Positions 6,507 to 7,960 of a stretch of 7,960 nucleotides of DNA are shown here, in pieces. Position numbers and translations under genes: made by a program. A model generated the notes under the pieces. It was not told the DNA's origin. It made no database searches and saw nothing but the letters and a program-made list of their open reading frames with translations. The first letter of the stretch is position 1, and the number at the start of each line of letters is the position of its first letter. Origin of the DNA: Alphaproteobacteria bacterium (GTDB taxonomy: Bacteria; Pseudomonadota; Alphaproteobacteria; UBA7887); NCBI GenBank assembly GCA_028289725.1, contig JANQOH010000262.1, positions 1 to 7,960 of the forward strand. The letters are read 5' to 3'.

Positions 6507-6571
6507 CCGCGCGCCCGCCATCGGCATATTCCGGGCGGTCGCGAAGGTTCAATCAACGATGGAATCAGACA

Positions 6572-6859
6572 ATGGCGCTCGATAGAGCGGCGGTAGCGCG
6601 CATCGCCAAATTGGCGCGGATCAGGGTCCCGGACGAGGAACTCGATCACCTTGCCGGGGAGCTGTCGAACATACTCGGCTGGATCGAGCAGCTGAACGAG
6701 GTCGACATCGAAGGCGTTGAACCGATGACCAGCGTCGTCGAGGTGGAATTGCCGAAGCGCGACGATGTCGTCACGGACGGCGGCTATCCGGACAAGATCG
6801 TCGCGAATGCGCCCGAGAAGCATGACCACTTTTTCGTCGTGCCGAAGGTGATCGAATAA
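6572..6859 (+). CDS. gatC: Asp-tRNA(Asn)/Glu-tRNA(Gln) amidotransferase subunit C
   Basis: A 95-residue subunit, the usual GatC length. GatC wraps around GatA and helps fold and hold the GatCAB complex, which amidates mischarged Glu-tRNA(Gln) and/or Asp-tRNA(Asn). Family features are VARIAKLARIRV (8-19), the helix ILGWIEQLNEVD (34-45), EGVEPMTSVVE (47-57), RDDVVTDGG (63-71) and the C-terminal NAPEKHDHFFVVPKVIE (79-95). The ATG at 6572 gives exactly this N-terminus; the upstream open frame to 6407 is not family-like. A weak GGAA lies seven bases upstream. The stop overlaps the gatA start by one base (TAATG), so translation is coupled. Confidence 0.96.
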   Translation: MALDRAAVARIAKLARIRVPDEELDHLAGELSNILGWIEQLNEVDIEGVEPMTSVVEVELPKRDDVVTDGGYPDKIVANAPEKHDHFFVVPKVIE

Positions 6860-7960
6860 TGGCGCTCGCGGGACTTACCTTGGCCGAAATGCGCGATGGT
6901 CTGGCCAAAGGCGATTTCAGCGCGGTCGAGCTGGCAGATGCGCATATTAGTGCCACTGAGCAGGCGGCGCCGCTCAACGCCTATATCACGACGACCCCGG
7001 ATCATGCGCGCGCCGCCGCGCAACGTTCCGACGAGCGCCGGGCGAAAGGCGAGGCTTTGCCTCTGGACGGCATTCCGGTCGCCATCAAGGATCTGTTTTG
7101 TACCGAAGGCGTCTTGACGACTGCCGGGTCGCACATCTTGGACGGATTTACCCCGCCTTATGAATCGACGGTCACCGCGAACTTGCTCGCGGCCGGTGCC
7201 GTGATGACGGGCAAGACGAACTTGGACGAATTCGCCATGGGTTCGTCGACGATCACGAGCCACTACAAGGCAACCGAGAATCCCTGGCGCCGCGCCGGCG
7301 ACAATCGGGCCATGGTGCCAGGCGGCAGCTCCGGCGGATCGGCGGCCCTGGTGGCGGCGCGCGCCGTGCCCGTTTCGCTCGGCACCGACACGGGCGGATC
7401 GATCCGTCAGCCGGCGGCGTTCTGCGGGGTTGTCGGCATGAAGCCAACCTATGGGCGTTGCTCGCGCTGGGGCGTCGTGGCGTTTGCGAGTTCGCTCGAC
7501 CAGCCCGGACCATTTGGCCGAACCGTGCGCGATACGGCGATCACCCTGGGCGCGATCGCGGGTTATGACCCGAAGGATTCGACCTCGGTCGATGTGCCGG
7601 TGCCCAATTACGAAGCGGCGCTCACCGGCGACATTCGGGGCCTGAAGATCGGTATTCCCGCCGAATATCGGATCGACGGCATGGCGGATGAGATCGAGAG
7701 CCTCTGGCAGAAAGGCATCGAATGGATGCGTGATGCGGGGGCGGAGATCGTGGAGATCAGCCTGCCGCACACAAAATACGCTTTGCCAACTTATTACATC
7801 ATCGCGCCGGCGGAGGCGTCGTCGAACCTAGCGCGCTACGATGGCGTGAAGTACGGCCTGCGCGTCGATGGCGAAGATCTCAACGATCAGTATGAGCGCA
7901 CGCGGGGCGAAGGCTTCGGGCCGGAAGTCCGTCGGCGCGTGATGATCGGGACCTACGTGC
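6859..7960 (+). CDS. gatA: Asp-tRNA(Asn)/Glu-tRNA(Gln) amidotransferase subunit A (3' truncated by window)
   Basis: Glutaminase subunit of GatCAB, an amidase-signature enzyme that frees ammonia from glutamine for use by GatB. About 367 of roughly 490 residues are in the window; the reading frame is open to the right edge. The catalytic triad is intact: Lys77 in GIPVAIKD (71-78), cis-Ser157 in PGGSSGGS (154-161) and nucleophile Ser181 in GTDTGGSIRQPA (175-186), followed by GVVGMKPTYG (190-199). The N-terminal helix region contains SAVELADAHI (21-30), typical of GatA. It starts within the gatC stop codon. gatB would be expected downstream, outside the window. The end of the CDS is the window edge, not a stop. 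Confidence 0.97.
   Translation, partial: MALAGLTLAEMRDGLAKGDFSAVELADAHISATEQAAPLNAYITTTPDHARAAAQRSDERRAKGEALPLDGIPVAIKDLFCTEGVLTTAGSHILDGFTPPYESTVTANLLAAGAVMTGKTNLDEFAMGSSTITSHYKATENPWRRAGDNRAMVPGGSSGGSAALVAARAVPVSLGTDTGGSIRQPAAFCGVVGMKPTYGRCSRWGVVAFASSLDQPGPFGRTVRDTAITLGAIAGYDPKDSTSVDVPVPNYEAALTGDIRGLKIGIPAEYRIDGMADEIESLWQKGIEWMRDAGAEIVEISLPHTKYALPTYYIIAPAEASSNLARYDGVKYGLRVDGEDLNDQYERTRGEGFGPEVRRRVMIGTYV

Noticed and set aside
6384..6571. N-terminal extension of the DUF427 frame (to 6527) and of gatC (from 6407)
   Set aside because: The two frames overlap on opposite strands in the divergent gap, neither extension resembles its family, and the internal ATGs have suitable upstream purine-rich sites.
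6784..7770. Minus-strand open frame of 328 codons opposite gatC and gatA
   Set aside because: It lies antisense to two conserved housekeeping genes with intact motifs; composition is Arg/His-rich as expected of a shadow.

Overview
The window looks like chromosomal DNA of a GC-rich alphaproteobacterium, probably Rhodospirillales-like. This rests on GC-rich codon use, an adjacent pyrB-pyrC pair followed by a plsY-like start, an alphaproteobacterial style of PyrC, and gatC-gatA divergent from ruvX. The genus cannot be named from sequence alone.

Left part (1-2871, minus strand): ruvX, pyrB and pyrC, then the first codons of a probable plsY. RuvX processes rRNA ends or Holliday junctions. PyrB and PyrC belong to steps 2 and 3 of de novo pyrimidine synthesis. 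PyrB and PyrC are 2 nt apart, as are PyrC and the next start, so this is a tight operon. ruvX is separated from pyrB by 107 nt.

Middle part (2872-6383): an accessory block of five genes between the ruvX/pyr side and the gat side. In order these are a secreted cyclase-family (kynurenine-formamidase-like) hydrolase on +, a perfect 12-bp hairpin with a T-tract that probably ends its transcript, a small exported protein of unknown function, an exported DUF3299 protein with a CPFC motif, a four-helix DUF1761 membrane protein (all +), and a convergent tandem-DUF427 protein (-). Three of the five carry Sec-type signal peptides and one is an integral membrane protein, so most of the block acts in the envelope. 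The 185-nt gap before the cyclase gene holds an AT-richer patch with a nested inverted repeat.

Right part (6572-7960, plus strand): gatC and a truncated gatA overlap by 1 nt (TAATG). They encode two subunits of the Asp-tRNA(Asn)/Glu-tRNA(Gln) amidotransferase, and gatA runs off the window.

No tRNA, rRNA, CRISPR array, insertion sequence or integrase was seen, and there is no gene-free stretch over 300 nt. The gap at 5015-5143 shows only the ribosome-binding site of the following gene. I did not find a convincing new defence or mobile system. The points most worth checking are the substituted metal ligand in PyrC, the Gln-for-His change in the cyclase motif, the inverted repeat upstream of the cyclase gene, and the unrecognised 100-residue exported protein next to the DUF3299 gene.
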